Below are positions 8,820-17,633 of a stretch of DNA of 64,000 nt, piece after piece. The notes below the pieces were generated by a model that saw nothing but the letters and a program-made list of their open reading frames with translations, made no database searches and had not been told where the DNA came from. Position numbers and translations under genes: made by a program. Source of the DNA: an uncultured Flavobacteriaceae bacterium (GTDB taxonomy: Bacteria > Bacteroidota > Bacteroidia > Flavobacteriales > Flavobacteriaceae); contig CALSUE010000007.1 in the NCBI GenBank assembly GCA_943789455.1, positions 186,001 through 250,000 of the forward strand. Reading direction: 5' to 3'. The stretch's first letter is position 1; the number at the start of each line of letters is the position of its first letter.

Positions 8820-9827
8820 ATGGCTAGTAAAAATCAAACCCTAGGTGAATTTATTATTGAAAATCAATCCTCCTTTAAATATTCTTCTGGAGAATTATCC
8901 AGACTTATTAACTCAATTCGTTTAGCTGCTAAAGTGGTAAATCACGAAGTAAACAAAGCTGGTCTTGTAGATATTATTGGTGCTGCAGGAGATACTAACA
9001 TACAAGGTGAGAATCAACAAAAACTCGATGTATATGCAAATGAAAAATTTATTCAAACACTTACCAACAGAAATATTGTTTGTGGAATAGCTAGCGAAGA
9101 AGAAGAAAATTTTATTACCATAAATAGTCAAGATGAAAATCATCAAAATAAATATATCGTTTTAATTGATCCTTTAGATGGTTCATCAAACATCGATGTA
9201 AATGTTTCTGTAGGGACTATATTTTCAGTATACAGACGCGTTACCCCTGTTGGGACACCTGTTCAATTGGAAGATTTTTTGCAAAAAGGCAGTCAACAAG
9301 TTGCTGCAGGTTATATTGTTTATGGAACGTCTACTATGCTTGTTTATACTACTGGAGATGGTGTAAACGGGTTTACCTTGAATCCTGCAATAGGAAGTTA
9401 CTATTTATCACATCCTAATATTAAATTTCCTGAAAATGGAACTATCTATTCTGTCAATGAGGGAAATTATATTCACTTTCCACAAGGGATAAAAAACTAC
9501 ATAAAATATTGCCAAAAAGAAGAAGGAAATAGACCTTACACAAGTAGATATATTGGGTCTTTGGTTTCAGATTTTCATAGAAATATGATCAAAGGAGGAA
9601 TTTATATGTACCCTAAAAGCTCTAAAAGCTCAAATGGTAAACTCCGATTGTTATATGAATGCAATCCTATGGCATTTTTAGCTGAGCAAGCAAATGGAAA
9701 AGCTAGTGATGGTTTTACAAGAATTATGGATATAGAACCCACTGAACTTCATCAAAGAGTACCTTTTATATGTGGAAGTAAAAACATGGTCAATAAAGCT
9801 GAAGAATTTATGTTTGCTGCTAAATAA
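8820..9827 (+). CDS. fbp: Class I fructose-1,6-bisphosphatase
   Basis: Gluconeogenic enzyme that hydrolyses fructose-1,6-bisphosphate to fructose-6-phosphate. ATG 8820 ([12 protein letters not shown]) gives 335 residues, the normal length; an upstream in-frame TTG at 8775 would lie before the predicted transcription start. The metal-binding signature [19 protein letters not shown] is present, as are the substrate-binding [11 protein letters not shown] and [18 protein letters not shown]. It is transcribed divergently from the GNAT-aspartokinase operon and is monocistronic. Confidence 0.96.
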   Translation: MASKNQTLGEFIIENQSSFKYSSGELSRLINSIRLAAKVVNHEVNKAGLVDIIGAAGDTNIQGENQQKLDVYANEKFIQTLTNRNIVCGIASEEEENFITINSQDENHQNKYIVLIDPLDGSSNIDVNVSVGTIFSVYRRVTPVGTPVQLEDFLQKGSQQVAAGYIVYGTSTMLVYTTGDGVNGFTLNPAIGSYYLSHPNIKFPENGTIYSVNEGNYIHFPQGIKNYIKYCQKEEGNRPYTSRYIGSLVSDFHRNMIKGGIYMYPKSSKSSNGKLRLLYECNPMAFLAEQANGKASDGFTRIMDIEPTELHQRVPFICGSKNMVNKAEEFMFAAK

Positions 9828-9868
9828 TATTTTCTTATAACGTTATCAATTATCAAAAAGTGAAGTAC

Positions 9869-9899
9869 TTGTTTGCATCAGTATTAATAATTAAATTTG
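9869..9899 (+). promoter_or_regulatory. Promoter of sodB
   Basis: TTG (9869-9871), 20-base spacer and TAAATTTG (9892-9899), fitting the flavobacterial consensus. The leader to the ATG at 9939 would be about 35 bases. Confidence 0.7.
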
Positions 9900-9938
9900 T
9901 AAAAATTATTAATTAGTACAAACTTAAAATTAAAAAAT

Positions 9939-10547
9939 ATGGCTTTTGAATTACCAGAATTAGGTTATGCATATGATGCACTAGAACCTAACATAGATGC
10001 AAGAACTATGGAAATACACCACAGTAAGCATCACAACGGTTATACCACAAAATTAAACGGAGCTATTGCAGGAACTGATTTAGAAGGAAACTCTATTGAA
10101 GAAATCTTAGGAAATTTAGACATGAGCAATGGAGCGGTAAGAAATAATGGAGGAGGTTTTTACAATCATTCTTTATTTTGGTCTGTAATGAATCCAAACA
10201 ATACTGGAGCGCTATCAGGAGACTTAAAAGATGCTGTTATGGCTGAATTTGGTTCTTTTGAAGCTTTTAAGGATGCTTTTTCAAAAGCAGCGGCAACTCA
10301 ATTTGGTTCTGGTTGGGCTTGGTTGTGTGTGCTTCCAGGAGGAAAAGTAGAGGTATGTTCTACACCAAACCAAGACAATCCATTAATGCCAGGAGTTACT
10401 TGTGGTGGAACACCAATTTTAGGAATTGATGTTTGGGAACATGCATACTATTTAAACTATCAAAACAGACGTCCAGATTATATTGAAGCTTTCTTTAATG
10501 TAATTAACTGGAACGAAGTTGCTAGCAGATATGCAGCTAATAAATAA
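9939..10547 (+). CDS. sodB: Superoxide dismutase, Fe/Mn type
   Basis: Detoxifies superoxide to peroxide and oxygen. The 202 residues fit the family. Metal ligands are visible: the HHSKHHNGY histidine region, the second histidine in FYNHSLFW, and the Asp and His of [20 protein letters not shown]. Metal preference (Fe, Mn or cambialistic) cannot be decided by eye. No signal peptide, so cytoplasmic. It has its own promoter and shares a bidirectional terminator with the convergent htpX-like gene. Confidence 0.97.
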   Translation: MAFELPELGYAYDALEPNIDARTMEIHHSKHHNGYTTKLNGAIAGTDLEGNSIEEILGNLDMSNGAVRNNGGGFYNHSLFWSVMNPNNTGALSGDLKDAVMAEFGSFEAFKDAFSKAAATQFGSGWAWLCVLPGGKVEVCSTPNQDNPLMPGVTCGGTPILGIDVWEHAYYLNYQNRRPDYIEAFFNVINWNEVASRYAANK

Positions 10548-10583
10548 TATTACCTTTTAGGTACTCATTCACATTGCAAAACT

Positions 10584-10614
10584 AAAAAAGCATCCAAATT
10601 GGATGCTTTTTTTT
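10584..10614 (+). terminator. Bidirectional terminator between sodB and htpX
   Basis: Inverted repeat AAAAAGCATCC...GGATGCTTTTT with a 5-base AT loop and T tracts on both strands. The T tract reaches the stop codon of the convergent protease gene at 10613. Confidence 0.85.
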
Positions 10615-11575
10615 AGAATTGTTCTAAAACCTGAATACGTTCTTTAATCGGAGGATGTGTTGCAAAAATTCCATTAAAAAAAGTACTCAATGATTTTCGA
10701 TCTTTCTTCTTTGTAGGATGGTCTATAAACATCTGGGCAACATCATCTCTTTTAACTGCTTCTATCCATGGGTCTTTAGAAATCTTCTTTAATGCACTTG
10801 CCAAAGCCAATGGGTTCTTAGTCATCTCTGCTGCTCCAGCATCTGCTAAATACTCTCTCTTTCTAGATAAAGCAAAGCGGAAAAATGAAGATAAAATCAT
10901 TCCTATAATTCCTAGCAACACAACTATTAAAACGATTGCTAGAGCACCGCCTTCTTTTTTCCCTCTTCCTCTGCCAGCGAACCGAAGACTTCGGAAAGCC
11001 ATTTCGGTAATAAAAGCAAAAATTCCTACAAAAATAATAGAGACAATTAGCAATCGAACATCACGATTAATAATATGAGTTAATTCGTGAGCAATTACTG
11101 CCTCTAACTCGTCATCTTCTAATTTATTAATAATTCCTCTAGAGAATGTTACTGCAAATGTTTTATCACTTAATCCACTGGCAAAAGCGTTCAAAGAATC
11201 ATCTTCAATAAGATGTATTTTTGGCATTTTAATCCCTTTTGAAATACAAAGGTTTTCTACCAGATTATATACTCTTTTATTTTCTTTTCTTTCTAAGGGT
11301 ATAGACCCTGTTGCTCTTCGAATCATCGAAGAATGTGAAAACCACGCAATTAAAAACCATACCAAAACCCCAATGGATACATAGGGGACTGAATAAAGAA
11401 AACCACTATTAACAACATCTATATTGAATGAAATTGTATCATTTTCCATAAATAGATGAACTGCAAAAAAGAACAGCCATACCAATCCGAGCAGTAGTAA
11501 AGGAAAAGAGATAAGCAGCAGAATAGATTTTCTATTATTACTACTTATTTGAGATTGTAACCCAATATATTTCAT
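10613..11575 (-). CDS. M48 family zinc metalloprotease, HtpX-like
   Basis: Membrane-bound zinc endopeptidase of the HtpX/Ste24 class involved in membrane protein quality control. The 320 residues contain two N-terminal membrane helices (about 18-42 and 62-80), the zinc motif HELTH (His163, Glu164, His167), another helix pair around 178-235, and the third-ligand region EYLADAGAAEMT. It forms an operon with lemA: three bases separate the lemA stop from this start. LemA and M48 proteases are neighbours in many bacteria; LemA may act as a partner or substrate adapter (inference). Confidence 0.92.
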   Translation of the reverse strand: MKYIGLQSQISSNNRKSILLLISFPLLLLGLVWLFFFAVHLFMENDTISFNIDVVNSGFLYSVPYVSIGVLVWFLIAWFSHSSMIRRATGSIPLERKENKRVYNLVENLCISKGIKMPKIHLIEDDSLNAFASGLSDKTFAVTFSRGIINKLEDDELEAVIAHELTHIINRDVRLLIVSIIFVGIFAFITEMAFRSLRFAGRGRGKKEGGALAIVLIVVLLGIIGMILSSFFRFALSRKREYLADAGAAEMTKNPLALASALKKISKDPWIEAVKRDDVAQMFIDHPTKKKDRKSLSTFFNGIFATHPPIKERIQVLEQF

Positions 11576-11578
11576 GAA

Positions 11579-12145
11579 TTAAAAACTAACCTTGGGGGCT
11601 TTATCAAGTACTGCTCTTTCTACAGCACCAACATCAAACATCGATTCTTTCTTAAAAGAAAACATTCCAGCAATGATATTTGAAGGAAAAGTTTCAACAG
11701 CATTATTGTACTCCTTAGTTGCAGAATTGAAAAATCTTCTTACTGCAGATAGCTTATTTTCTACATCAGAAATTTCCTCTTGAAGCTGGGTGAAATTGCT
11801 ACTAGCTTTCAAATCAGGATATGCCTCAACAGCAATATTTAAACCGCTTAATGCTGTAGACAGTTGATTCTCAGCAGTTATTTTTTCATTAATGGTAGAT
11901 GCATTTAGAGCTCCTGCTCTAGCAGCTGTAATGTTGGTTAATACTTTTTCTTCGTGATTCATATACCCTTTTACAGTATCTACCAATTGAGGAATTAAAT
12001 CATGACGTTGTTTTAATTGTACATCGATATCTGCGAAAGCATTTTCTCTATTATTGCGAAGTTTTATAAGTCTATTGTAAAATGAAATAAGCATCAGTAG
12101 TACAAGGACTATGACTGCTATAATTGTAATTGTGGACATTAGCAT
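11579..12145 (-). CDS. LemA family protein
   Basis: 188-residue membrane-anchored protein: one N-terminal helix (about 4-20), then the four-helix LemA core with YNRLIKLRNNRENAFADIDV, QLKQRHDLIPQLVDTVKGY and RRFFNSATKEYNNAVETFPS, all characteristic of the family. Molecular function is not well defined. Methionines 1 and 3 could both start it. It is the first gene of the lemA-htpX pair and has its own promoter. Confidence 0.92.
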   Translation of the reverse strand: MLMSTITIIAVIVLVLLMLISFYNRLIKLRNNRENAFADIDVQLKQRHDLIPQLVDTVKGYMNHEEKVLTNITAARAGALNASTINEKITAENQLSTALSGLNIAVEAYPDLKASSNFTQLQEEISDVENKLSAVRRFFNSATKEYNNAVETFPSNIIAGMFSFKKESMFDVGAVERAVLDKAPKVSF

Positions 12146-12168
12146 AACAATTTTAGTTTTGATTTTCT

Positions 12169-12199
12169 CAAATATAATTGATTATTTGCTAAAAATCAA
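12169..12199 (-). promoter_or_regulatory. Promoter of the lemA-htpX operon
   Basis: Minus-strand TTG, 20-base spacer and TATATTTG, located between the end of the PurF-like gene (12207) and the lemA start. Confidence 0.65.
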
Positions 12200-12206
12200 C
12201 ACACTT

Positions 12207-14105
12207 CTAATATGCTCTTTTATTATTTCCCTCATAAAAGTTTATAAAAGCTTCATTTACCACTCTGTGACCACCATCTGTAGGATAATCTCCTGTGAAA
12301 TACCAATCGCCAAGATTATCTGGACATGCTTTATGTAAATTATCAACTGATTGATAAATGACTTCAACTTCTGCATTGATATCTTTTGTTTTTAGCATTT
12401 GAGCAATTTTTTTAGATACTTGCTCTGAAGTAAATGGGCTGTAAATTTCTTTGACAAAATTAACAATTTCAGCATCCTCTTTTTCTCGTTGATCAATTGC
12501 TTTTTTATACACTGTATCTACTATGTGATATTGGTTTGTTTCTTTCAATAATTCTATTGCTGCTTTAAAAGCAATAAAATCCCCTATTCTTGCCATATCA
12601 ATTCCATAACAATCTGGATAACGAATCTGTGGAGCTGATGACACCACAACAATTTTCTTAGGACTTAATCGATCTAAAATCTTAATGATACTTTTCTTTA
12701 GAGTGGTCCCTCTAACTATACTATCGTCAATAATAACAAGGTTGTCGGTAGGCTTAACAACTCCGTAAGTAACATCATACACATGAGCTACTAAATCGTC
12801 TCTACTACTATCATCTGCAATAAAAGTTCTCAATTTAGCATCTTTAATTGCTATTTTTTCAAAACGTGGTCTTTCAGATAAAATTTCAGTGACTTTTTGA
12901 GCTGACAATGATTTCCCTCCTGATAATATTTTTGCAGTTTTTTGTTTGTTTAAGATATCTTCTGCAGCTTCAGTCATTCCATAAAAAGAGGTTTCTGCAG
13001 TATTTGGAATAAATGAAAAGACACTGTTAGAAATGTCATTATCTATAGATTTCAATATTTGAGGAAAAACAAATTTTCCCAAATTTTTACGTTCCTGATA
13101 TATAGAAGCATCACTCCCTCTAGAAAAATAAATACGTTCAAATGAACATGATTTTTTTTCTCTTGGCTCCAATACTTTTTTTATAGAGGTAACACCACTC
13201 TTTTTTATGATTAATGCATGACCTCTTTCTAATTCTTGAACATCTTTAATCGATACATTAAATACTGTCTGAATTACAGGTCTTTCTGACGCTACTACTA
13301 CAACCTCATCGTCTTCAAAGAAATAAGTAGGTCTAATACCGTTTGGATCTCTTAGCACAAAAGCATCTCCATGACCTACTAAACCTGCCATAGCATAGCC
13401 GCCATCCCAGTTTTTAGAGGATCTTTTTAAAACATTTTGTAAATCTAAATTTTCTTCAATAAATGGTGAAGCATCTTTTTTATTGAATCCTTTTTCTTTG
13501 GCCTCTATGTATAATTTGGAAACTTCCTCCTCTAAAAAATGACCTATTTTTTCTAATACTGTTACCGTATCTGTAAACTCTTTTGGGTGTTGTCCTAATT
13601 CAACTAGCTCTTCCAATAATTGCCTGGAATTAGTCATATTGAAATTTCCCGCAACGATTAAATTTTGATGCTTCCAATTGCTTTGACGAAGAAATGGGTG
13701 AACACTTTCTATACTGTTTTTTCCAAAGGTACCATAACGAACATGCCCAAGAAATAGATTCCCCAAGTAAGGTAAATTTTCTTCTTGCCATGCAACATCA
13801 TTTAATTTATTTTGATTTTTTTCTAAAACACCATTCAGACGCTCATTAATTTGAGCAAAAATATCTTGTATGGGTTGAGATTTATTAGACCTTACTCTGC
13901 TAATATACCTTGTTCCTGGAGCAACATTAAATTTCACACTAGCAAAACCAGCACCATCTTGACCCCTATTGTGTTGTTTCTCCATCAATAAATACATTTT
14001 ATTGATTCCGTAAAATGCAGAACCATATTTATCTTTGTAAAACTGTAATGGTTTCTTTAATCTTACTAAAGCAATTCCACATTCATGTTTAATAGCGTCG
14101 CTCAT
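12207..14105 (-). CDS. Amidophosphoribosyltransferase-like class II glutamine amidotransferase (long form)
   Basis: Related to PurF, which makes phosphoribosylamine from PRPP and glutamine. MSDAIKHECGIALVRL places the Ntn nucleophile at Cys9, implying removal of a short propeptide as in Bacillus PurF. GHVRYGTFG and AGNFNMTN belong to the glutaminase domain. The PRPP-binding signature NLVIIDDSIVRGTT is intact in the C-terminal half. At 632 residues it is about 130-150 longer than standard PurF, with extra sequence before the phosphoribosyltransferase part and a C-terminal extension ending WYFTGDYPTDGGHRVVNEAF. It may be a second, specialised PurF; a canonical one may lie elsewhere in the genome. 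It follows a PfkB kinase on the same strand but a terminator separates them. Confidence 0.85.
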   Translation of the reverse strand: MSDAIKHECGIALVRLKKPLQFYKDKYGSAFYGINKMYLLMEKQHNRGQDGAGFASVKFNVAPGTRYISRVRSNKSQPIQDIFAQINERLNGVLEKNQNKLNDVAWQEENLPYLGNLFLGHVRYGTFGKNSIESVHPFLRQSNWKHQNLIVAGNFNMTNSRQLLEELVELGQHPKEFTDTVTVLEKIGHFLEEEVSKLYIEAKEKGFNKKDASPFIEENLDLQNVLKRSSKNWDGGYAMAGLVGHGDAFVLRDPNGIRPTYFFEDDEVVVVASERPVIQTVFNVSIKDVQELERGHALIIKKSGVTSIKKVLEPREKKSCSFERIYFSRGSDASIYQERKNLGKFVFPQILKSIDNDISNSVFSFIPNTAETSFYGMTEAAEDILNKQKTAKILSGGKSLSAQKVTEILSERPRFEKIAIKDAKLRTFIADDSSRDDLVAHVYDVTYGVVKPTDNLVIIDDSIVRGTTLKKSIIKILDRLSPKKIVVVSSAPQIRYPDCYGIDMARIGDFIAFKAAIELLKETNQYHIVDTVYKKAIDQREKEDAEIVNFVKEIYSPFTSEQVSKKIAQMLKTKDINAEVEVIYQSVDNLHKACPDNLGDWYFTGDYPTDGGHRVVNEAFINFYEGNNKRAY

Positions 14106-14130
14106 AGTTTGGTCATTTATCTTTAGAAAT

Positions 14131-14153
14131 AAAAAATCCGCGCAAGCGCAGAA
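14131..14153 (-). terminator. Terminator after the PfkB kinase gene
   Basis: On the minus strand TCTGCGC/GCGCGGA forms a tight GC stem (one G-U pair) followed by six T, between the kinase stop and the PurF-like start. Confidence 0.7.
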
Positions 14154-14160
14154 ATAATTT

Positions 14161-15087
14161 TTATGCTAATTTAATTTCAAATTGTGTTAACTCTTTAAAA
14201 ACTTTTAATCTATCCTGTACTTCACTCGTCTGCAAACTTTCCATTCGTTCTGTACCAAATTTCTCTACACAGAAGGAAGCTAAATTTGAGCCATAAATAA
14301 CAGCATTTTTCATATTCTCAAAAGAAATATCTTCTGTTTTTGCTAAATACCCAGAAAAGCCTCCTGCAAATGTATCTCCGGCTCCTGTTGGATCAAAAAC
14401 CTCAGCCAATGGTAGAGCTGGAGCAAAAAACATTTTCCCTTCATTAAATAATAGTGCTCCGTGTTCTCCTTTCTTAATAATTACAAATTTAGGCCCCATT
14501 TTATGGATTTTATTTGCTGCATTTACTAAAGAATATTCACCGCTTAATTGACGAGCTTCTTCATCATTAATTGTAATTACATCTACTCTTTTTAATACTG
14601 AATGTAAATCCTCTAAAGCCGCATCCATCCAAAAATTCATAGTATCTAGAATTACTAGTTTGGGTTTTTCATTTAGTTGATCTAACACAGAATTTTGAGT
14701 TAATGGGTGTAAATTTCCCAACATAACAATCGCTGAATCTTTAAATGATGCTGGCACTATTGGAGTAAAGTCTGCTAGTACGTTTAACTCAGTAACTAAG
14801 GTGTCTCTTGAGTTCATGTCATTATGGTATTTTCCGCTCCAAAAAAAAGTTTTTCCATCTTCTACGATTTCAACTCCCTCAGTATTAATTCCTCTTTGAT
14901 TCATCATATCAAGATATGCTTGAGGAAAATCTCCACCAACTACAGAAACAACTCCCGTTTGAACACCAAACTGGGCCGCAGCTAAACCAACAAAAGTTCC
15001 TGAACCTCCTAAAATTTTATCTGTTTTGCCAAACGGAGTTTCTATGGCATCAAATGCAACAGTTCCAACTGCTAATAATTTACTCAT
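14161..15087 (-). CDS. PfkB family carbohydrate/nucleoside kinase
   Basis: 308-residue ribokinase-fold kinase. Signature 1 is seen as GGSGTFVGLAAAQFGVQTG, signature 2 as DPTGAGDTFAGGFSGY with the catalytic aspartate in GAGD. The substrate may be a sugar or a nucleoside such as adenosine; sequence by eye does not settle it. Its position next to a PurF-like enzyme suggests purine or PRPP metabolism (inference). It is divergent from sufE with a 73-base shared upstream region. Confidence 0.9.
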   Translation of the reverse strand: MSKLLAVGTVAFDAIETPFGKTDKILGGSGTFVGLAAAQFGVQTGVVSVVGGDFPQAYLDMMNQRGINTEGVEIVEDGKTFFWSGKYHNDMNSRDTLVTELNVLADFTPIVPASFKDSAIVMLGNLHPLTQNSVLDQLNEKPKLVILDTMNFWMDAALEDLHSVLKRVDVITINDEEARQLSGEYSLVNAANKIHKMGPKFVIIKKGEHGALLFNEGKMFFAPALPLAEVFDPTGAGDTFAGGFSGYLAKTEDISFENMKNAVIYGSNLASFCVEKFGTERMESLQTSEVQDRLKVFKELTQFEIKLA

Positions 15088-15104
15088 TTCTTATTTTTTT
15101 AACG

Positions 15105-15112
15105 TAATTTTG
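15105..15112 (+). promoter_or_regulatory. Putative -7 element upstream of sufE
   Basis: TAATTTTG matches the flavobacterial -7 consensus exactly and sits about 48 bases before the sufE ATG. No clear TTG element is seen at the right distance upstream. Confidence 0.35.
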
Positions 15113-15160
15113 TTTTACGAAATACAGTGATTTATAAGAGTTCAAAAATAAGTTTTAAAA

Positions 15161-15586
15161 ATGACAATCAAAGAAATACAAGAAGAAATAATTGACGAGT
15201 TCAATCTATTTGATGATTGGATGGAGCGTTATGAATATCTTATAGAAATAGGAAGATCACTTCCAATCATTGACGAACAATACAAGCTTGATGAAAATAT
15301 TATTAAAGGGTGTCAATCAAAAGTTTGGTTGTACTCTGAAATGAATCATACTAAAATCGATTTTACGGCAGATAGTGACGCTATTTTAACTAAAGGGTTA
15401 GTAGCGCTGCTATTACGTGTCTTCTCAAATCAAACACCGGAAGATATTTTAAAAGCAGACACTCTTTTTATTGATGAAATTGGACTGAAAGAGCATTTGT
15501 CTCCAACTAGAGCAAATGGATTAGTTTCAATGCTCAAACAAATAAAACTGTATGCAATAGCTCAACAAGCAAATACATCCAATTAA
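15161..15586 (+). CDS. sufE: SufE family Fe-S cluster assembly protein
   Basis: Sulfur acceptor that takes persulfide from the cysteine desulfurase SufS and passes it on for Fe-S cluster building. The 141 residues contain the acceptor cysteine at position 51 in IIKGCQSKVWL, the hallmark of the family. It starts a four-gene run (sufE, sufT-like, DUF2480, DUF3078) that in many flavobacteria follows sufBCDS; those four genes are not upstream here, where a PfkB kinase faces the other way. Confidence 0.95.
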   Translation: MTIKEIQEEIIDEFNLFDDWMERYEYLIEIGRSLPIIDEQYKLDENIIKGCQSKVWLYSEMNHTKIDFTADSDAILTKGLVALLLRVFSNQTPEDILKADTLFIDEIGLKEHLSPTRANGLVSMLKQIKLYAIAQQANTSN

Positions 15587-15615
15587 TTATAACCTTAGTT
15601 AAGTAAATTTTTAAA

Positions 15616-15936
15616 ATGACAGAGCAAGAAGTTCAAGAAATAGGTGACAAAATAGTAGGGGTACTAAAAACCATTTATGACCCTGAAATACCGGTAGATA
15701 TCTATGAATTAGGATTAATTTATGATGTATTTGTTAACGACGAAAACAATGCGAAAATATTAATGACATTAACATCTCCTAACTGCCCAGTTGCAGAGAG
15801 TCTTCCTATAGAAATTGAGGATAAAGTGAAATCTTTGAAAGAAATAAATAATGCCGAAGTTGAAATTACTTTTGATCCTACTTGGACGCAAGAAATGATG
15901 AGTGATGAGGCAAAATTAGAGCTAGGAATGCTGTAA
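15616..15936 (+). CDS. SufT/MIP18 (DUF59) family Fe-S assembly protein
   Basis: 106 residues. YDPEIPVDIYELGLIYDV is the DUF59 core and LTSPNCPVAESLP holds the conserved cysteine. Proteins of this family (SufT, eukaryotic CIA2/MIP18) help Fe-S cluster maturation or transfer to target proteins. It lies 29 bases after sufE on the same strand and is probably cotranscribed, supporting a role in the SUF pathway. Confidence 0.92.
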   Translation: MTEQEVQEIGDKIVGVLKTIYDPEIPVDIYELGLIYDVFVNDENNAKILMTLTSPNCPVAESLPIEIEDKVKSLKEINNAEVEITFDPTWTQEMMSDEAKLELGML

Positions 15937-15958
15937 GGTAATTTTAAGATTTTTTAAA

Positions 15959-16468
15959 ATGTCAGATGAAATTATAAATAAAGTTTCAAATAGTAAACTC
16001 ATAACTATTGATTTAGAGGAATTATATCCTAAGGGAGAACGCGTACTTTTTGACATCAAAGATTGGTTGTTTGATGAACTAATTTTAAAAGAAAAAGATT
16101 TTAGAGCAAGTGTAAAAAGTCATGATTGGTCTCGCTATAAAAATAGCTATGTTGCACTCAATTGCTCTGCAGATGCTATCATACCTTCTTGGGCATACTT
16201 GTTACTATCATCAGAACTGGCACCTCATGCAAAAAAAATCGTAGTAGGTAATTTAGAGCTTCTTGAAACTAGCTTATTTCAAGATATAATTCAAACTTTA
16301 AATATTGACTCGTTTAAAGGAAAGCCAATTATTATTAAAGGGTGTGCGAAAAAACCAATACCTCCATCTGCTTTTTCAATGCTAATTCATAAAATACAGC
16401 CCATTGCAAAATCAATTATGTATGGCGAAGCTTGCTCTACAGTTCCACTTTTTAAGAAAAAAATATAA
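15959..16468 (+). CDS. DUF2480 family protein
   Basis: 169-residue cytoplasmic protein without signal peptide. The text (VNKVSNS-like start, DLEELYPKGERVLFDIKDWLF, IIPSWAYLLLSSELAPHA, IKGCAKKPIPPSAFSMLI) matches the Bacteroidota-specific DUF2480 family as I remember it. Two cysteines, in IKGCAKKP and GEACST, are candidates for metal or sulfur chemistry. Position 22 bases after a sufT-like gene suggests a link to Fe-S assembly; molecular function is unknown. Confidence 0.8.
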   Translation: MSDEIINKVSNSKLITIDLEELYPKGERVLFDIKDWLFDELILKEKDFRASVKSHDWSRYKNSYVALNCSADAIIPSWAYLLLSSELAPHAKKIVVGNLELLETSLFQDIIQTLNIDSFKGKPIIIKGCAKKPIPPSAFSMLIHKIQPIAKSIMYGEACSTVPLFKKKI

Positions 16469-16492
16469 CACCCAATCCCTTAAAATAAACTA

Positions 16493-17440
16493 ATGAAAAG
16501 ACTATTTATTATTTTCTTTTTGACTTCAATAAGTTTATATGCTCAAGTACAAAAAGATTCAGTTTCTTCAATTGATTCTATAACAAAGATAGCGTTAACG
16601 AAAAAAATAAAATTTTTACAAACTAAACTTGACTCGATCATAAAAGATGAAAAAAAAGAAGAAGTAGAAAAATCTTGGTCAGTAAAGGGCAGAGTAAATT
16701 TCGTATTTAATCAAACCTCTTTTTCAAACTGGCTTGCTGGGGGAGAGAATAATACTGCTGGTAACATTGGTGTTAATTACGATTTTAATTATAGAAATAA
16801 AAAAATGAAGTGGGATAATAAAATTATATCTACTTATGGAATTACTCATGCAAATAACCAAGGTTTTAGAAAGACCGATGATCGTTTTGAATACAATTCA
16901 ATTTTTGCACTGGAATCCATTGACAAGTGGTACATCTCTTTTTTCTCAAACTTTATAACTCAGTTTTCAAGAGGTTTCGATTACTCTCAAGATCCAAGAC
17001 TAGAAGTTTCCTCAATTTTTTCTCCTGCGTATTTTAGTTTTGGACCAGGAGTCTTATGGCGAAAGAGTGAAAATATCCGAATTAATATAGCTCCTGCAAC
17101 TTCTAGATTTATTTTTGTTTCAAAACCTTTTTCAGGAATGTACGGAGTACCTGAAGGGGAAAAATCTGTTTATGGTATTGGTTTAAATATGTCTGCGTAT
17201 TTAAAATTCAAACTGATAGAAAATGTTTCCGTAGAAAATATTATTGCTTTATATTCAGATTATTCGGATAATCCTCAAAATGTAGATGTAAATCATCAAG
17301 TAAACTTTGAAGTTGATGTAAATAAATATTTGTCTGTAAATCTAACGTTACATTTAAAATCAGATTCAAATGCTTCAAGTAAAATTCAGTTTAGACAACT
17401 TTTTGGTCTTGGTGTAAACTACACTTTTCATAAAATTTAA
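16493..17440 (+). CDS. DUF3078 family outer-membrane protein
   Basis: 315 residues with a signal peptide (MKRLFIIFFLTSISLYAQ), a short helical or coiled region (about 22-60) and then alternating beta-strand segments rich in aromatic residues ending with GLGVNYTFHKI, a beta-barrel-like finish. FSNWLAGGENNTAGNIGVNYDFNYRN is typical of DUF3078. Likely located in the outer membrane; function unknown. It closes the sufE-led run, although it may simply be a conserved neighbour. Confidence 0.8.
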   Translation: MKRLFIIFFLTSISLYAQVQKDSVSSIDSITKIALTKKIKFLQTKLDSIIKDEKKEEVEKSWSVKGRVNFVFNQTSFSNWLAGGENNTAGNIGVNYDFNYRNKKMKWDNKIISTYGITHANNQGFRKTDDRFEYNSIFALESIDKWYISFFSNFITQFSRGFDYSQDPRLEVSSIFSPAYFSFGPGVLWRKSENIRINIAPATSRFIFVSKPFSGMYGVPEGEKSVYGIGLNMSAYLKFKLIENVSVENIIALYSDYSDNPQNVDVNHQVNFEVDVNKYLSVNLTLHLKSDSNASSKIQFRQLFGLGVNYTFHKI

Positions 17441-17633
17441 CTTTCATTAAAACTCTATATTATACCTGAAAAATATTTTTGGATTATATTTTACCTAAGT
17501 CATAAAAACAGCAGCCATAAATATTCGCACCATTAAAAGAATTTTGGTAGTAATTTTATAAATTAAATGGATCCTAAAAATGAAATCGTTTTGAGTATTC
17601 TTTTTTGATATCTTTACTCATAAAAATTGATTA

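Noticed and set aside
9836..9845. ATAACGTTAT palindrome between fbp and sodB
   Set aside because: Ten bases in AT-rich DNA is within chance and it is not placed at a promoter element.
12111..12338. Plus-strand open frame opposite the lemA/PurF-like junction
   Set aside because: Shadow frame crossing two genes and their promoter; no recognisable features.
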